Positions 27,014 through 36,714 are shown, counted from the first letter of the stretch. The stretch: DNA of 64,000 nt from Pseudomonas kielensis (GCF_014236655.1 NZ_JACMYG010000006.1:62001-126000); one strand, 5' to 3'. The notes: a model not told the origin generated them from the sequence alone. Numbers and translations are program-made.

Positions 27014-28124
27014 AACCCAGCACCTCGACCTGTTGCGCCCATGCCGCGGCGCGTTGTTGCAATTGTTCGGTACCCAGAGGCGAGCCCGACACGGCCAGCA
27101 GCAATTGCCCCAAGGCATGCCCCTGGATTCGCTCGACGCCGCCTTGCAGCAAACGCACCCGGCCACCCAGGGCGCTGAACAGTGCGGCCAGGTCCGGTTC
27201 GTCCTGGCGGCTGCCGGTGAACTGCAAGCGCAATACCACGGCGTCCTGCGCTGAGGCGGGTTGGGGTTGCAGGCGGCCTTGCAGGTCCTCCGGCAGGCTG
27301 TGTTGCAGCGGCGCCAGCAGGGTTTTGCTGACCTCGTGCTGCGGGTTGCCGAATACTTGCCAGACCGGGCCCTGCTCGACGATCTTGCCGTGTTCGAGGA
27401 CCACCACCCGGTCACAGATATCGCGGATCACCGCCATCTCGTGGGTGATCAGAATGATGGTCAGGCCCAGGCGCCGGTTGATCTCGCGCAGCAGGCCGAG
27501 GATCGATTGGGTGGTTTCCGGGTCCAGCGCCGAAGTGGCTTCGTCGCACAGCAGGATCGCCGGGTCGTGCACCAGGGCGCGGGCAATGCCGACGCGCTGT
27601 TTTTGCCCGCCCGAGAGCTGTGCCGGGTAGGCCTTGTGCTTATCCTGCAGGCCCACCAGTTCGAGCAGTTCGCGGACCTTTTGCTCGCGCGCCGGTTTCG
27701 CCACGCCGGCGACCTTGAGTGGCAACTCGACGTTTTGCCACACGGTCTTGGCCGACATCAGGTTGAAGTGCTGGAAGATCATGCCGATGCGCCGGCGCAG
27801 GTGTACCAGGCGTTCTTCGTCGAACTCGCCGATGTCCACCTGATCGATCAGCACCCGGCCCGAGGTCGGTTGTTCGAGGCGATTGATGGTGCGGATCAGC
27901 GACGACTTGCCGGCGCCGCTACGGCCGATGATGCCGAACACCTCACCGCGCTGGATCGCCAGGTCGATGCCGTGCAGCGCGGCGACCGGACCTTGCTGGC
28001 CGTTGTAGGTCTTGCCCAGGCCAATGAAGCGGACGTGGGCGTGATTGAGGTCGGGGTGCAGTTCAGTCCGGACCGCGTTGTGGGGCTCTGGAATTTCCAG
28101 TCGCAGTGGGCTCGCGGCGCTCAT
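27003..28124 (-). CDS. metN: MetN-type ABC transporter ATPase
   Basis: A 373-residue ATPase with Walker [11 protein letters not shown]-loop IFQHFNLM, signature [15 protein letters not shown], Walker [14 protein letters not shown] and a C-terminal NIL/ACT-type regulatory domain (about 290-373) that in E. coli MetN binds methionine to inhibit transport. The N-terminal 30 residues before [10 protein letters not shown] are longer than usual. ATG 28124 (MSAASPLR) was chosen; GTG/TTG extensions are possible. It starts 2 bp after the metQ-like stop, so it is coupled to it. Confidence 0.9.
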   Translation of the reverse strand: MSAASPLRLEIPEPHNAVRTELHPDLNHAHVRFIGLGKTYNGQQGPVAALHGIDLAIQRGEVFGIIGRSGAGKSSLIRTINRLEQPTSGRVLIDQVDIGEFDEERLVHLRRRIGMIFQHFNLMSAKTVWQNVELPLKVAGVAKPAREQKVRELLELVGLQDKHKAYPAQLSGGQKQRVGIARALVHDPAILLCDEATSALDPETTQSILGLLREINRRLGLTIILITHEMAVIRDICDRVVVLEHGKIVEQGPVWQVFGNPQHEVSKTLLAPLQHSLPEDLQGRLQPQPASAQDAVVLRLQFTGSRQDEPDLAALFSALGGRVRLLQGGVERIQGHALGQLLLAVSGSPLGTEQLQQRAAAWAQQVEVLGYVV

Positions 28125-28126
28125 GC

Positions 28127-28936
28127 TCAGCTTTCCCAACCGGCTTGGTAGAGCTTGCCGTGGGCTTTATCCAGGGCGGCGCGAACGGCAGGCGAATGCT
28201 GGTAGATGTCGACGAACTTGATCAAGCGCGGGTCGGTCTTGCTGGTGGGCTGGATGACGAACTGGATCACGTATTCCTTGTGGTCGAGACCGTCGAACAG
28301 CAGCGCGGAACCGGCGTCGAAGGTCTTGGCCAGGCGAATGTAGGCCGGGTAGCCCTGCACCAGGTCGGCGTCGTCATAGGCGCGCACCAGTTGCACGGCC
28401 TCGACCTGAAGGATTTTGATCTTCTTCGGGTTGGCGACGATGTCGTCTTCGGTGGCCTTGTAGCCGACCCCTTCCTTGAGGGTGATCAAGCCGGCCTTGG
28501 CCAGCAGTTGCAGGCCGCGACCGCTGTTGATCGGGTCGTTGGCGATGGCCACGCTGGCGCCTTCGGGCAGCTCGGCGAAACTTTTGTATTTTTTCGAATA
28601 CAGGCCGACGTTGTTGATGATCCCCGGGGCGAACGGCACCAGGTCGAAGCCGGCGGCGGCCTTGGCGTTTTCCAGGAAGGGGATGTGCTGGAAGTAGTTC
28701 ACGTCGATGTCGCCCGAGGCCAGGCTGACGTTGGGTGCGATCCAGTCGCTGAACTCCACCAGCTCGACTTTCAGGCCTTGCTTGCCGGCCTCCTCGACCG
28801 CGGCTTCCAGGGGAATGGCGAAGGCGGCGGTGGTGCCGACCTTCAGCGGCGCGTCAGCGGCGAAGGTCACGGAGCTGAAGAGGCCGAGGGCCAGGGCCAG
28901 TACTTTGACTGGGTGGGTGAACAAGGTGTTTTTCAT
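28127..28936 (-). CDS. metQ: MetQ/NlpA-family periplasmic binding protein
   Basis: A 269-residue binding protein with a signal peptide (cleavage near TFA-AD, about residue 25) and no lipobox Cys, so it is soluble periplasmic rather than a lipoprotein like E. coli MetQ. It carries the family blocks [26 protein letters not shown] and [15 protein letters not shown]. Being encoded with a DszA-like and two SfnB-like oxygenases suggests the ligand may be a sulfone, sulfonate or methionine derivative; that is inference. It is a paralogue of the orphan at 19281. Confidence 0.88.
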   Translation of the reverse strand: MKNTLFTHPVKVLALALGLFSSVTFAADAPLKVGTTAAFAIPLEAAVEEAGKQGLKVELVEFSDWIAPNVSLASGDIDVNYFQHIPFLENAKAAAGFDLVPFAPGIINNVGLYSKKYKSFAELPEGASVAIANDPINSGRGLQLLAKAGLITLKEGVGYKATEDDIVANPKKIKILQVEAVQLVRAYDDADLVQGYPAYIRLAKTFDAGSALLFDGLDHKEYVIQFVIQPTSKTDPRLIKFVDIYQHSPAVRAALDKAHGKLYQAGWES

Positions 28937-28991
28937 GATGGGTTTCCAGTCATAGAGGTGGGGTGTTTGGGTGTGCCTGCTCGCGAAGCGG

Positions 28992-30359
28992 TCAGCGGCG
29001 AAACGTCGAGCCGGTGTGCTGTTCGGGCAATTGCGCGGCGCCCTGGAACAGCTTTTCGCGCAAGGTGCCGTGGTCATAGGCAGTCTTGTACGAGCCGCGG
29101 CGCTGCAACTCGGGAATCACCAACTCGATGAAATCCACATAGCTTTCCGGGGTGACAATGCGGGTCAGGTTGAAGCCGTCCAGGCCGGTTTCGGCGATCC
29201 AGGATTCCAGCTCGTCCGCCACCTGTTCGGGCGAGCCGACCAAGGTGATGTAGCGCCCGCCCAACGCGTGCTGATCGAGCAGTTTGCGCCGGGTCCAGTC
29301 ATTGTTTTTCAGGTGCTGGGTGGCGGACTGGATGGCGTTGCTTTTCACGTACTGGATAGGTTCGTCCAGTGCGTACTCGGAAAAATCGATACCGGTGGAG
29401 GCGGAAAAATGCGCCACGCCGGCTTCAGCGCTGGCGTAGCTCAGGTACTCGGCGTGCTTGGCCCAGGCAGCCTCCTCGCTGGCCCCGACAATCACGTTCA
29501 AGCCCATGAACACTTTGATGTCGTCCGGGTTGCGCCCGGCGCTGACGGCGCTGGCGCGCACCTTGTCGACCTGGGCCTTGGTCGAGGTTTTGTTCTGGCC
29601 ACTGATGAACACGCACTCGGCGTGTTGCCCCGCGAATTGCAGGCCACGGCTCGAACTGCCGGCCTGGAACAGCACCGGGGTGCGTTGCGGCGAGGGTTCG
29701 CACAGGTGATAACCCTCGACCTGGTAGAACTCGCCGTGGTGCTCGACCTTGTGCACCTTGCCCGGCTGCGCGTAGATGCGCTGCTTGGGGTCGTTGAGCA
29801 CCGCGTCCGTCTCCCAACTGCCCTCCCAGAGTTTGTACAGCACCTGCAGGTACTCGTCGGCCTGGTCGTAGCGTCGGTCATGTTCGACCTGCTCGCTCAG
29901 GCCCATGGCCTTGGCGGCGCTGTCGAGGTAGCCGGTGACGATGTTCCAGCCCACCCGACCACGGCTCAGGTGGTCGAGGGTCGACATGCGCCGGGCGAAC
30001 AGGTACGGCGGTTCATAGGTGAGGTTGGCGGTGAGACCGAAGCCCAGGTGGCGGGTCACCGCGGCCATGGCCGAAACCAGCAGCAGTGGGTCGTTGACCG
30101 GCAGCTGGATTGACTCCTTGAGCGGTACGTCCACCGAGCCCTGGTACACGTCATAGACGCCGACGATGTCGGCGATGAACAGCCCGTCGAACAGCCCGCG
30201 TTCCAGTAACTGCGCCAGCTCAGTCCAGTACTCGACGCTCTTGTACTGGGTCGAGTTGTCCCGTGGGTGGGTCCACAGGCCGTGATTGATGTGCCCGATG
30301 CAGTTCATGTTGAAGGCATTGAGGAGGATTTTTTTCTTCGCGTGCACGGGGCTGCTCAT
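28992..30359 (-). CDS. DszA/NtaA-like FMN-dependent monooxygenase
   Basis: A 455-residue luciferase-like monooxygenase of the NtaA/SnaA/DszA group that uses reduced FMN supplied by a separate reductase. Characteristic blocks are KKILLNAFNMNCIGHINHGLW (N-terminal), FIADIVGVYDVYQG, SRGRVGWNIVTGYLDSAA and PVLFQAGSSSRGLQFAGQHAE. Relatives cleave C-S bonds of sulfones (DszA) or oxidise chelators; the sulfur setting favours desulfurisation of an organosulfur compound. No flavin reductase gene is adjacent. The start overlaps the upstream oxygenase stop by 1 bp, so the genes are coupled. Confidence 0.87.
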   Translation of the reverse strand: MSSPVHAKKKILLNAFNMNCIGHINHGLWTHPRDNSTQYKSVEYWTELAQLLERGLFDGLFIADIVGVYDVYQGSVDVPLKESIQLPVNDPLLLVSAMAAVTRHLGFGLTANLTYEPPYLFARRMSTLDHLSRGRVGWNIVTGYLDSAAKAMGLSEQVEHDRRYDQADEYLQVLYKLWEGSWETDAVLNDPKQRIYAQPGKVHKVEHHGEFYQVEGYHLCEPSPQRTPVLFQAGSSSRGLQFAGQHAECVFISGQNKTSTKAQVDKVRASAVSAGRNPDDIKVFMGLNVIVGASEEAAWAKHAEYLSYASAEAGVAHFSASTGIDFSEYALDEPIQYVKSNAIQSATQHLKNNDWTRRKLLDQHALGGRYITLVGSPEQVADELESWIAETGLDGFNLTRIVTPESYVDFIELVIPELQRRGSYKTAYDHGTLREKLFQGAAQLPEQHTGSTFRR

Positions 30360-31552
30360 CAGATGGTCCCTCGCAGTGGCGGGTTTTCATCGTTGAGGTA
30401 GTAGTTGCCCACGGCGTGGTATTTCCAGCGCACCGGGTCATGCAAGGTATGCACGCGGGCGTTGCGCCAGTGTCGGTCCAGGCCATGCTCGGCCAGCGTC
30501 GCCTGGCTGCCGGCCAGTTCAAACAGAGTGCTGCCGGCCGCCAGGGAGATTTCGGTGCTGATGGCGCGGGCCTCGGCCACGGCAATCGAGGCGGCTGCCA
30601 CGGTGTCTGCGTTGGTGGTGTGCTGAGCCTGGTCAAGGAGTTCCCCGGCACGCTCCAGCAGGGCTTCGGTGGCGTGCAGGCGGATGCTCAGGTGGCCGAA
30701 GCTTTTGAGCGTCAGCGGGTCCTGGGTGGCCTTGTCGTTGCCGGAGTCGATCCACGGGCGGGTCTTGGTCCGCACGAAGTGCAGCGCATCCTCGTAGGCA
30801 GCGCGGGCGATGCCGGTGTCGATGGCGGCGTGGAGAATCTGCGCCAGCGGGCCGACTGGGGTCGGCCGCTCGAAGGCACTTTGAAACGGCACCAGGTCGT
30901 CGGCGGATACATAGACGTCCTCGAACACCACCGAGCCGCTGCCCGTGGTGCGCTGGCCGAAGCCGCTCCAGTCGTCGATCACCGTCAGGCCCTGGCTGTC
31001 CCGGGGCACGAAGACCAGTTGCTGGACGCCGTTGTCATCGACCACCGAGGTGGGAATCCGCTGGGCGTAGAGGGCGCCGGTGGCGTAGAACTTGCGGCCA
31101 TTGATGCGGTAGCCCTGGCCCTCCGGGGTCAGGCGCGTGAGCCGGTCGTGGGCGGTCTTGGTCCCCAGCTCCGCCAGGGCGTTGCCAAATCGCTGGCCGG
31201 CGAGCACTTCGGCGTACAGGCGTTTTTTCTGCGCCTCGCTGCCGTTTACCCGCAGGACTTCAAGGGCATAAAAATGGTTCTGCGGGATCTGCCCCAGGGA
31301 GCCGTCAGCCTGGGCGATCAGGGCGATGACCTTGGCCAGGGTGACGTTGGACACCCCGGCGCCGCCATATTCGCGGGGGACGCTGATGCCCCACAGGCCC
31401 GAGCGCGAAAACACTTCCAGTTCCGGATAGGGCAGGCGGCGCTCGCGGTCGCGCAGGGCGCTGTCGCGGCGTAAGTCTTCGGCCAGGTCGCTGGCGACAA
31501 TAAGGGCTTGTTCATCGCTGGTAATGACCGCGACGGAATGAGAAATCGTCAT
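30359..31552 (-). CDS. SfnB-family acyl-CoA-dehydrogenase-like oxidoreductase (1)
   Basis: A 397-residue flavoprotein with the acyl-CoA dehydrogenase fold, of the SfnB/DszC subgroup linked to sulfur acquisition. It shows VPREYGGAGVSNVTLAKV, QIPQNHFYALEVL, YRINGRKFYATGALYA and the C-terminal WRNARVHTLHDPVRWKYHAVG. These enzymes use FMNH2 and oxygen rather than acyl-CoA. SfnB of P. putida belongs to dimethyl sulfone use. It sits between a DszA-like enzyme and a second SfnB-like paralogue in one minus-strand unit. Confidence 0.87.
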   Translation of the reverse strand: MTISHSVAVITSDEQALIVASDLAEDLRRDSALRDRERRLPYPELEVFSRSGLWGISVPREYGGAGVSNVTLAKVIALIAQADGSLGQIPQNHFYALEVLRVNGSEAQKKRLYAEVLAGQRFGNALAELGTKTAHDRLTRLTPEGQGYRINGRKFYATGALYAQRIPTSVVDDNGVQQLVFVPRDSQGLTVIDDWSGFGQRTTGSGSVVFEDVYVSADDLVPFQSAFERPTPVGPLAQILHAAIDTGIARAAYEDALHFVRTKTRPWIDSGNDKATQDPLTLKSFGHLSIRLHATEALLERAGELLDQAQHTTNADTVAAASIAVAEARAISTEISLAAGSTLFELAGSQATLAEHGLDRHWRNARVHTLHDPVRWKYHAVGNYYLNDENPPLRGTI

Positions 31553-31576
31553 GTAAATCTCCAGAGGTCTGGTCGG

Positions 31577-32818
31577 TCAGATCCAGGAATGCCGGTTCGG
31601 CAGGGTGCCGTTGAGGCGGTAGTCGCCCACGGCGTGGTACTTCCAGCGCACCGGGTCGTGCAGGGTGTGCACGCGCGCGTTGCGCCAGTGACGATCGAGG
31701 TTGAATTCAGCGAGGGTGGCGCGGCTGCCGGCCAGCTCGAAGAGTTTTTCGCTGGCGAGCAGCGAGATCTCGGTGGTCAGCACCTTGGCCTCGGCGACGG
31801 CAATCGAGGCGCGGGCGGCGGAGGCGGCGGTGACGGGGGCCGCGCTGACCTGATCCAGCACTTTGCCGGCCTTGCGCAGCAGTGCTTCGGCGGCGTGCAG
31901 TTCGATCTTCAATTTGCCGATGTCGGCAATCACGTACAGATCATCACTGGCGCGGTCGACCTTGGCATCGATCCACGGCCGGGCGCGGGTGCGTACGAAT
32001 TCAATGGCGTCGTCGAGGGCGCCGCGGGCGATGCCGGCGTCGATGGCGGCCTGGATCAGTTGGGACACGGCACCCTGGATATTCGGGTGTTCGTTGAGCC
32101 GCCAGTTTTCCACCACCAGGTCGGCGTCGACCTGCACGTTGTTCAGCAAGACGGTGCCGCTGGCGGTGGTGCGCTGGCCAAACCCCGACCAGTCGTCCAC
32201 GACCCGCAGTCCCGGCGTACCGCGACGAACAAACGCCATCACCTGCTTGCCGTCGTCGTTCAGGGCCTTGACCGCGATCCAGTGTGCGAAGAGGGCGCCG
32301 GTGGAGTAGAACTTCTGACCATTGAGCACCCAGCCATCGCCCTGGGCGGTGATGCGGGCCTTGAGTTCCAGGGTGTTCTTGCTGCCCCGTTCCGGGCCGG
32401 CATTGCCGATGCGCGAGCCGTTGAGCACGCTCTGGAACAGCTGCTGTTTCTGTGACTCGCTGGCCACGTGTTGCAGCAGGTTGAGGATGCCGAACTGGTT
32501 CTGCGGGATCTGCCCCAGGGCCGGGTCTGCCGCGGAAATGATCGCGAAGACTTCAGCCAGGGTGACGTGGGAAATCTGAGGGCCACCAAAGGCCTTGCCC
32601 AGGGTGATGCTGCCCAGACCGCTGCGGGTGAACTGCTCGATTTCCGTCCAGGGCAATTTGCGTTGCTGATCGCGGCGCGCGGCCTGCTGGCGGGCGACAG
32701 CCGCGAGTTCGCGGGCGGCGTCAAGGGCTTGTGCGTCAGTGCCCAGGACCTGTGCGGGCAGCAGCGGCGGGGCGATGTCCAGATCGCTCTGGATGTTTGC
32801 TTCGGCCAGATTGGACAT
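31577..32818 (-). CDS. SfnB-family acyl-CoA-dehydrogenase-like oxidoreductase (2)
   Basis: A 413-residue paralogue of the neighbouring enzyme, with the same fold and motifs (FGGPQISHVTLAEV, QIPQNQFGILNLL, WVLNGQKFYSTGALFAHW) and an almost identical C-terminal segment DRHWRNARVHTLHDPVRW. The two are diverged over most of their length, so the duplication is old. The ATG at 32818 follows GGAG with an 8-base spacer; a GTG three codons earlier is less likely. It appears to be the first gene of the sfnB-sfnB-dszA-metQNI unit. An AT-rich promoter-like stretch lies at about 32975-33010. Confidence 0.87.
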   Translation of the reverse strand: MSNLAEANIQSDLDIAPPLLPAQVLGTDAQALDAARELAAVARQQAARRDQQRKLPWTEIEQFTRSGLGSITLGKAFGGPQISHVTLAEVFAIISAADPALGQIPQNQFGILNLLQHVASESQKQQLFQSVLNGSRIGNAGPERGSKNTLELKARITAQGDGWVLNGQKFYSTGALFAHWIAVKALNDDGKQVMAFVRRGTPGLRVVDDWSGFGQRTTASGTVLLNNVQVDADLVVENWRLNEHPNIQGAVSQLIQAAIDAGIARGALDDAIEFVRTRARPWIDAKVDRASDDLYVIADIGKLKIELHAAEALLRKAGKVLDQVSAAPVTAASAARASIAVAEAKVLTTEISLLASEKLFELAGSRATLAEFNLDRHWRNARVHTLHDPVRWKYHAVGDYRLNGTLPNRHSWI

Positions 32819-32993
32819 CACTGCCACTCCTTGGCTGCACGCAATGCCCTGGCGATCTGCACTGGGGTGATTGTGTTCCGGACCATACCTACCTCACATC
32901 TCATGGATAAGCCGCGTTGTGCGGCGAAATCAGAATCAAGAATGTCCGGTGGTCCGGTGCATATACCCTAATCGCGTATAAAAAATTAATAAA

Positions 32994-33770
32994 CTAACTT
33001 TTAGGAATATACATAGAAGGTCTGTGGCCTGTTGCCTCGTGGCCGGCGGGCAGCTTGGCGCCGGAGGGGCAGCAGCCGATTCGCAGCAGGCGCACGGGCG
33101 CCCAGCGTGAGTTGTTGCCCACCCGATCGAGGATGCAGTAGGTCACCTCCAGGCGACTGTCCTCGCCGGCCTCGAGAATCACGGCCGGCGGCACCCACAG
33201 GTTGATCGGTTTACCGACCTCGCCCGGCTTGATCTTGGGCAGGTCCAGGCGCACATCGCCCCAGCGCAGGGTAATTGCATCGGCAGTGGCCATGTTCAGG
33301 TAAGGCTCGATGGTCAACGGCACGCCGCGTTTCATCTGGTTCGGGTTGACCCCATGCTTGCGGATCATCTCTGGAATGCCCAAGGGCGCTAGCCCCTGGT
33401 TTTCATCGGCGCACTGGCTGTGGGGTTGCCCACCGGGGTAGTCGAGCTTGACCTGGACTCGCTTGGTCGCTGAGCGCGCCGGGTCCTGTCCGATTTGCAT
33501 GACCCGATAGTGGATACCGGACCTGCCGTTGCAGATGAAACTCTCGGGCACCCGCAGGTGGATAGGGGCGCCGATGTCATCGGCCCCCAGCACCTTGGAG
33601 GCGACGTAGCAGTTGTCCCAGAACAGCTCGATCAGGTCGCCTTCGTCCATGCTGGCGTAGGGGTCAATCTCGATCAGCAGATGAGCCGCCGAGACGCCGT
33701 TGATGGCGGATCCCGACGATCGCGCCAGGCGCGGTGCTGTCAGTTCTACTTTGTTCGACAGGCAGGTCAT
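32994..33770 (-). CDS. Pseudomonas two-repeat Ig-like hypothetical protein
   Basis: A 258-residue protein of unknown function. Two similar units of about 75 residues are visible: about 30-100 (EGDLIELFWDNCYVAS ... IHLRVPESFI ... HYRVMQIGQ) and about 155-230 (ADAITLRWGDVRLDLP ... INLWVPPAVI ... TYCILDRVGNNS). Each looks like an all-beta Ig-type module. The pattern recalls the much larger Pseudomonas repeat proteins with many such modules. No signal peptide or membrane segment is seen. It lies inside the sulfur island on the same strand as the sfnB genes, with no obvious link; its last codons carry the TATTCCTAAAAGT motif. Confidence 0.65.
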   Translation of the reverse strand: MTCLSNKVELTAPRLARSSGSAINGVSAAHLLIEIDPYASMDEGDLIELFWDNCYVASKVLGADDIGAPIHLRVPESFICNGRSGIHYRVMQIGQDPARSATKRVQVKLDYPGGQPHSQCADENQGLAPLGIPEMIRKHGVNPNQMKRGVPLTIEPYLNMATADAITLRWGDVRLDLPKIKPGEVGKPINLWVPPAVILEAGEDSRLEVTYCILDRVGNNSRWAPVRLLRIGCCPSGAKLPAGHEATGHRPSMYIPKS

Positions 33771-34243
33771 GAGTGTTCTCCTTGAAATACCGCAGCGAAG
33801 TCCGTTTCGAAGTTGCGTTAGTTCACATTGATTCAGGGTGTCGAGTTCAAGTGATAGCCGATTGGTTAATACCGGTGTGCAGTTAATTGGCGTCTAGATA
33901 AGAGCGCGCCTGATGGGGTGTCAATAGATGAAAGTTGGGAAGGTGGTGATCCTTGGTCAATCAGAAATGTCCTACCTTAGAGGCGTTTCCAGCGCACAGG
34001 TGATTGGGGTTTTTCTCGGCTGATCAACGCTCGCGAGCTATAAAACAGGCTGTTTTCCGGGCAGCGAGACGCAGAGCCTGGGCCAAGGTACGCCACAGGA
34101 GGACAGGGGAGGAGGTATCTATTTATTCCGTGTGCGCGTAGGGGTAAATACCAGCGGGGAGGGCGATTGTTATTTGGATAAGTGTCACTTCCTTCCGTGG
34201 AAAGTGACTGTTAAAAAAGAGAAGTTGCGTGTTGCGCGCAACT
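33771..34243. other. Gene-free AT-richer region
   Basis: No ORF with coding character is visible in these 473 bp. It holds an imperfect inverted repeat, GTCACTT (34184-34190) / AAGTGAC (34202-34208), and the tcyN terminator at its right end. An RBS-like AAGGAG for the two-repeat gene lies near 33780 on the minus strand. Confidence 0.5.
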
Positions 34244-34245
34244 TC
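34211..34245 (-). terminator. Terminator after tcyN
   Basis: On the minus strand GAAGTTGCG and CGCAACTTC (9-bp perfect arms, 34221-34229 and 34237-34245) are followed by TCTTTTTTAA. The stem overlaps the tcyN stop codon, making it a compact transcript end. Confidence 0.88.
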
Positions 34246-34990
34246 AGGCGTTAAGGAACTTGCTGAGAAACTGCCGTGTGCGCTCTTCCTTGGGGTTGGC
34301 AAACAAGGCCTTGGCTTCGCCTTGTTCGACGATCACGCCCTTGTCAAAAAACACCACGCGGTTGGCCACATCGCGAGCAAAGCCCATTTCGTGGGTGACG
34401 ATGACCATGGTGCGTTTTTCTTCCGCCAAACCACGAATGGTCGCCAGCACTTCGCCCACCAGTTCCGGGTCCAGCGCTGAGGTGGGTTCGTCGAAGAGGA
34501 TGACTTCCGGCTCCATGGCCAGCGCCCTGGCGATCGCCACGCGCTGTTGCTGGCCGCCTGAGAGACGCCGCGGGTAGGCATCTTCCTTGCCGGCCAGGCC
34601 GACCTTGGCCAAGAGTTTGCGGCCCAGCGCCAGGGCCTCCTCCTTGGGAATCTTCTTGACCACCAGCGGCCCTTCGGTGACGTTTTCCAGCGCCGTGCGG
34701 TGAGGGAACAGGTTGAAGTTCTGGAACACGAAGCCCACGTGCTGGCGCAACTGGCGCACCAGGCCCTGCTGCTGGCTCAACGGGCGGCTGCCATCGATCT
34801 CGATGTCGCCGACCTTGATCCGGCCGCTGCTCGGCTCTTCGAGAAAGTTCAGGCAGCGCAGGAAGGTGGTCTTGCCCGAGCCGCTGGGGCCGATGATGGC
34901 GACCACCTCGCCTTCCTTGACCTCCAGGTCGATGCCATTGAGCACCACTTGACCCTTGAACTGCTTTGTCAGTTTTTCCACGACAATCAT
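34244..34990 (-). CDS. tcyN: Cystine ABC transporter ATPase
   Basis: A 248-residue polar-amino-acid ABC ATPase: Walker [11 protein letters not shown]-loop [10 protein letters not shown], signature [15 protein letters not shown], Walker [15 protein letters not shown]. Sequence and order with TcyL and TcyJ match the L-cystine importer (YecC/TcyN of E. coli). It would energise uptake of cystine and perhaps diaminopimelate or djenkolate. Its ATG is 4 bp downstream of the tcyL stop. It is the last gene of the unit, closed by the hairpin terminator. Confidence 0.9.
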   Translation of the reverse strand: MIVVEKLTKQFKGQVVLNGIDLEVKEGEVVAIIGPSGSGKTTFLRCLNFLEEPSSGRIKVGDIEIDGSRPLSQQQGLVRQLRQHVGFVFQNFNLFPHRTALENVTEGPLVVKKIPKEEALALGRKLLAKVGLAGKEDAYPRRLSGGQQQRVAIARALAMEPEVILFDEPTSALDPELVGEVLATIRGLAEEKRTMVIVTHEMGFARDVANRVVFFDKGVIVEQGEAKALFANPKEERTRQFLSKFLNA

Positions 34991-34994
34991 GGGG

Positions 34995-35660
34995 TCAGGA
35001 CTCCTGGTCGTGCCGATTGACCCGCTCTTCCAACTTGTTCTGCAAGTGCGACAGCACCGTGGCCAGAACCCAGTAGATCAGCGCGGCGGCAAGATACATG
35101 GTGAAAATTTCGAAGGTGCGGGCGGTAATCAACTGCGCCTGGCGGAACAGCTCTGGCACCTGGATGGTCGCAGCCAGCGCGGTGTCCTTGACCAGCGAGA
35201 TGAAGCTGTTGCCCAGGGGCGGCAGCGCGGTGCGCGCAGCTTGCGGCAGGATGGCTCGGCGCAGGGTCTGCGCGCGGGTCATGCCGATACTGGCCGCGGC
35301 TTCCCATTGGCCCCGTTCGATCGAGCTGATGGCGGCACGCAGGATTTCGCAGGCATAGGCGGCCATGTTCAGCGAGAAGCCGATCAAGGCCGCTGGCAGC
35401 GGATCAAGTTCGACGCCCAATTGCGGCAAGCCGTAATAGATCACGAACAGTTGCACCAGCAACGGCGTGCCGCGAAAGAACGACACGTAGATGCGGGCGA
35501 TCCAGCTCACCAGCGTGAAGCGCGACAGGCGCATCAAGGCCAGGCCGAAGCCCAGCAGCAGGCCAAAGAACATCCCGCCCAGGCTGAGGATGACCGTGTA
35601 ATACGCGCCCTTGAGCAGAAAGGGCGCGGAGTCCAGCGCGAGTTGGAAAGCCTCTCCCAT
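34995..35660 (-). CDS. tcyL: Cystine ABC transporter permease
   Basis: A 221-residue His/Glu/cystine-type permease with about five helices. The ABC-docking loop is [20 protein letters not shown] (about 122-141). Residues [17 protein letters not shown] are a family hallmark. It is the channel of the TcyJLN cystine importer. The start codon overlaps the tcyJ stop by one base. Confidence 0.9.
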   Translation of the reverse strand: MGEAFQLALDSAPFLLKGAYYTVILSLGGMFFGLLLGFGLALMRLSRFTLVSWIARIYVSFFRGTPLLVQLFVIYYGLPQLGVELDPLPAALIGFSLNMAAYACEILRAAISSIERGQWEAAASIGMTRAQTLRRAILPQAARTALPPLGNSFISLVKDTALAATIQVPELFRQAQLITARTFEIFTMYLAAALIYWVLATVLSHLQNKLEERVNRHDQES

Positions 35661-36460
35661 TACTGAGTGACGTCAGCGTTGAAGTATTTTTCCGAAAGCT
35701 TCTTCAGCGTACCGTCGGCACGCAGCTTGTCGATCGCCTTGTTCACTGCGGCCAGCAGCTCAGGCTCGCCTTTGCGCAGAGCGATGCCGGCTTCCTGGCG
35801 AGAGAACGCTTCACCGGCAGCGGTGGTGTCCTTGGCTTTCTTGGCGTATTCCAGCGCGGCAAGGCGGTCGATCAGGATGGCGTCGATGCGGCCGACACGC
35901 AGATCCTGGAACTTGGTCGGATCGTCTTCGTAGGTGCGCACGTCAGCGGTCGGCACGTTGGCTCTAACCCACTGTTCGTAGTTGGTGCCCAGGCCCACGC
36001 CGACTTTCTTGCCGCCCAGATCGGCAGCGGAGTTGATGTTCAGTTCCGCAGCTTTCTTGGTCAGTACCAGGGCCTGAATCCCGGAAACGGTGTAGGGCTC
36101 GGAGAAGTCGTACTTCTTCTTGCGCTCTTCAGAGATGGTCACCTGGTTGATCACCGCATCCAGGCGCTTGGACTCCAGGGCGGCGAGGATGCCGTCCCAC
36201 TTGGTCGGTTGCAGTTTGACCTTGACCCCCAGCTCCTTGGCCAGGGCTTCGGAAAATTCGACTTCAAAGCCGGCCAGCTTGCCGTCGGCATCGACAAAAC
36301 TGAACGGTGGGTAGGTGCCTTCCAGGCCGACGTTGATCACGCCCGCGTCCTTGATCTTTTGCAGTTGCTCACCGGCCACCGCTTGCCCCAACAGACCGGC
36401 ACCGAGTACCAGGCCCAGCGAGCCCACCAGCAGATTTCGACGAAATGCGGAAAAATTCAT
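35660..36460 (-). CDS. tcyJ: Periplasmic cystine-binding protein
   Basis: A 266-residue family-3 solute-binding protein related to FliY/TcyJ. The signal peptide (MNFSAFRRNLLVGSLG, Arg-Arg-containing but without a full Tat motif) is cleaved near AVA-GE (about 29). Mature blocks: VGLEGTYPPFSFVDADG, DAVINQVTISEERKKKYDFSEPY split across the ligand lobe, and VGVGLGTNYEQWV. It delivers cystine to TcyL/TcyN. The upstream region contains a TATTCC motif (36626-36631) within an AT-rich stretch, consistent with sulfur-responsive control. Confidence 0.92.
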   Translation of the reverse strand: MNFSAFRRNLLVGSLGLVLGAGLLGQAVAGEQLQKIKDAGVINVGLEGTYPPFSFVDADGKLAGFEVEFSEALAKELGVKVKLQPTKWDGILAALESKRLDAVINQVTISEERKKKYDFSEPYTVSGIQALVLTKKAAELNINSAADLGGKKVGVGLGTNYEQWVRANVPTADVRTYEDDPTKFQDLRVGRIDAILIDRLAALEYAKKAKDTTAAGEAFSRQEAGIALRKGEPELLAAVNKAIDKLRADGTLKKLSEKYFNADVTQ

Positions 36461-36714
36461 GACAAGCCCCTGTGTTTTTTATGAAGACGTTTTTTATGAA
36501 GCAGGCAAAATCGGGAATTCCACATCCTGCCCTATAAGCAGCGTATGCGTCTCGCGCCAATTGCGCCTGCGGCGAGACTATAGGGCGGGATTTTTAGACT
36601 TGAAAATAATATAAAGTAACTTTGTTATTCCTTTTAAAACTATGTGATTGGCTCGCGCAGGGCTGTCGGGCACGATCGCGAGCAAGCTCGCTCCTACATG
36701 ATGGGGGGCTGGTT
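36461..36714. promoter_or_regulatory. tcyJ upstream region with TATTCC motif and REP
   Basis: The AT-rich stretch 36596-36645 includes TATTCCTTTTAAAA (from 36626), similar to motifs at 17455 and 37782. A REP-like hairpin GCGAG-CAAG-CTCGC lies at 36678-36691, at the end of the dcyD transcript. No gene is seen. Confidence 0.5.

Noticed and set aside
27014..27415. N-terminal extension of metI into metN
   Set aside because: The extension is an out-of-frame read of metN; the real start is ATG 27013, giving normal MetI length.
28937..29077. N-terminal extension of the metQ-like protein
   Set aside because: It would bury the signal peptide behind 47 residues; MKNTLFTHP at 28936 is the natural start.
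34184..34208. GTCACTT / AAGTGAC inverted repeat as a second tcyN terminator
   Set aside because: The stem has mismatches, a 10-base loop and no T tract in the needed direction; the stronger hairpin at 34221-34245 explains termination.
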